Of a stretch of DNA of 6,531 nucleotides, positions 5,092 to 6,531 are shown piece after piece. How positions within the stretch are numbered: position 1 is the first letter of the stretch; every line of letters begins with the position of its first letter. Where the stretch lies: the NCBI GenBank assembly GCA_003488465.1, contig DNLN01000196.1, positions 3,514 through 10,044 of the forward strand, in the 5' to 3' direction. The notes beneath the pieces were generated by a model that did no database searches, had not been told where the DNA came from, and was given only the letters and a program-made list of their open reading frames with translations. The DNA is from Sutterella sp. Lineage in GTDB: Bacteria > Pseudomonadota > Gammaproteobacteria > Burkholderiales > Burkholderiaceae_F. Made by a program: the position numbers and the translations under genes.

Positions 5092-6531
5092 TTTTTCGAG
5101 ACAGTGTCCGGAAGTATTTGATGTCATAGTGATCGGATGCGGGCACGCAGGTGCCGAAGCAAGTCTTGCGGCAGCCCGGATGGGCGCAAAGACGCTTCTC
5201 ATGACGCACAATGCGGAGACGATCGGACAGCTTTCCTGCAATCCGTCTGTCGGTGGCATCGGCAAGGGCCACCTGGTAAAAGAGCTGGATGCCATGGGCG
5301 GAGCAATGGCCGCCGTGACAGATGCTGCGGGCATCCAATTCAGGATTCTCAATAGCTCCAAGGGACCGGCTGTACGCTCAACCAGAGCCCAGATCGACAG
5401 ACAGCTCTATCGCACGAGCATGCGAAGAAGAATCGAGGCTCAGGAGAACCTCTGGCTCTTCCAGCAGGCAGCAACGGATCTCATCGTAGAGAATGGCAGC
5501 GCCGCAGGCGTCATCACGCAGATTGGCGTCTCCTTCAAGGCAAGGGCGGTGGTGCTTTGCGCGGGAACGTTTTTGAACGGACTCGTGCATGTCGGCCTGG
5601 AGCATTACAGCGCTGGCCGTGTCGGCGATCCCCCTTCAATCCGGCTGGCAGATCGCCTCAAGGATCTTGGAATGCCGCAGGGACGCCTCAAGACCGGGAC
5701 GCCTGCACGCATTGACGGTTCGACAATCGACTTTTCCAAGTGCGTGAGACAGGATGGAGATCTTGATCCTGTTCCGCATTTTTCAGTCATGGAGCCCGGG
5801 ATCGAACATCCGCGTCAGATGCCGTGCTGGATTACGCACACGAATCAGCGGATGCATGACATCATCATGGCGAACCTTGACCGTTCGCCCATGTACTCGG
5901 GCATCATCGAAGGCATCGGCCCCAGGTACTGTCCCTCCATTGAAGACAAGGTTCAGAGGTTCAAGGGCAAGGACAGCCATCAGGTGTTTCTCGAACCAGA
6001 AGGACTGATGACGAACGAGTACTACCCGAATGGAATCTCGACCTCGCTGCCTTACGATGTCCAGCTCGACATGATCCACTGCATTCCGGGACTCGAGATG
6101 GCGCATCTTCTGCGCCCTGGATATGCCATTGAATACGATTACTACGATCCAAGGAATCTGAAGCTCACGCTTGAAACGAAGAGCTTGAGCGGTCTGTTCT
6201 TTGCCGGCCAGATCAACGGAACGACAGGATACGAGGAGGCAGCCGCTCAAGGGCTTCTTGCCGGCATCAATGCGGCATGCTTTGCTCTTGACAAGGAGCA
6301 GTGGATTCCACGCCGGGACGAAGCCTATCTTGGCGTGATGGTGGACGATCTGACGACAAAGGGCGTCACCGAGCCGTATCGAATGTTTACGAGTCGCGCC
6401 GAGTATCGTCTGAGCCTTCGCGAAGACAATGCCGATGAGCGACTGTGCGAAACGGCGCATCGCCTTGGAGTCCTCCAGGAAGAGAAATGGGCACTGTTCT
6501 GCAGGAAGCGCGACCGGCTTGACGCCGAGCT
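5084..6531 (+). CDS. mnmG: tRNA uridine-5-carboxymethylaminomethyl modification enzyme MnmG (partial)
   Basis: FAD- and NADH-dependent partner of MnmE in U34 modification of tRNA; formerly GidA. The 3' end is cut by the window edge: 482 codons are present out of about 630. The FAD-binding GxGxxG motif is [12 protein letters not shown] (residues 14-25, with Cys where Gly is common), followed by [18 protein letters not shown] (50-67), [18 protein letters not shown] (86-103), the catalytic-type [10 protein letters not shown] (281-290), [13 protein letters not shown] (345-357) and [16 protein letters not shown] (375-390). Cys52 and Cys283 align with E. coli Cys47 and Cys277. The frame is intact throughout. 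I chose GTG 5084 because AGGA lies 9 nt upstream; TTG 5075 would give a product starting MFHVEHFS but has no spaced ribosome binding site. The start lies within parS site 2. rsmG, parA and parB would be expected downstream. Confidence 0.97.
   Translation, partial: MEHFSRQCPEVFDVIVIGCGHAGAEASLAAARMGAKTLLMTHNAETIGQLSCNPSVGGIGKGHLVKELDAMGGAMAAVTDAAGIQFRILNSSKGPAVRSTRAQIDRQLYRTSMRRRIEAQENLWLFQQAATDLIVENGSAAGVITQIGVSFKARAVVLCAGTFLNGLVHVGLEHYSAGRVGDPPSIRLADRLKDLGMPQGRLKTGTPARIDGSTIDFSKCVRQDGDLDPVPHFSVMEPGIEHPRQMPCWITHTNQRMHDIIMANLDRSPMYSGIIEGIGPRYCPSIEDKVQRFKGKDSHQVFLEPEGLMTNEYYPNGISTSLPYDVQLDMIHCIPGLEMAHLLRPGYAIEYDYYDPRNLKLTLETKSLSGLFFAGQINGTTGYEEAAAQGLLAGINAACFALDKEQWIPRRDEAYLGVMVDDLTTKGVTEPYRMFTSRAEYRLSLREDNADERLCETAHRLGVLQEEKWALFCRKRDRLDAE

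Noticed and set aside
5783..6460. 225-codon minus-strand frame opposite mnmG
   Set aside because: mnmG is continuous and conserved through the whole stretch; the antisense frame is a shadow.

Overview
This window is a chromosomal housekeeping locus: rpmH-rnpA-yidD-yidC-mnmE-mnmG, the gene order found near the replication origin of many bacteria. The proteins suggest a betaproteobacterium of moderate GC content. YidC has the wording I associate with Burkholderiales (GNWGWAIVLLT, INPVGGCLP, KLNPTPTDP), and the locus would suit a Sutterella/Parasutterella-like lineage. The genus is an inference from sequence style and has not been tested by a search.

Layout. Bases 1-341 hold no gene. They carry a strong sigma70-type promoter (TTGACA at 82-87) and a structured leader of about 220 nt. 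Next come rpmH (342-482), rnpA (GTG start at 523, to 990), yidD (GTG start at 951, overlapping rnpA by 40 bp) and yidC (1280-3055). These look like one transcript, which ends at a rho-independent terminator (3082-3116). A small unrecognised three-helix membrane protein follows on the minus strand (3126-3437), with a near-ideal Shine-Dalgarno sequence. It is convergent with yidC and divergent from mnmE. mnmE (3522-4886) is complete. The 197-bp gap after it holds two parS centromere sites, exact reverse complements of each other, and a set of competing inverted repeats. The second parS covers the likely GTG start codon of mnmG (5084), which runs off the right edge of the window with about 482 of roughly 630 codons present.

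How the genes work together. rpmH and rnpA supply a ribosomal protein and the protein subunit of RNase P. yidD and yidC act in inner-membrane protein insertion. MnmE and MnmG form the heterocomplex that modifies the wobble uridine (U34) of certain tRNAs. The parS sites would be loading points for ParB; by analogy with other genomes, parA and parB should lie just beyond the right edge, after mnmG and rsmG.

The backbone is ordinary. The points worth a second look are the orphan minus-strand membrane protein, parS lying on the mnmG start codon, the altered RNR motif in RnpA, and the possible alternative RNA structures ahead of rpmH and mnmG. I found no mobile element, CRISPR array, tRNA or rRNA.
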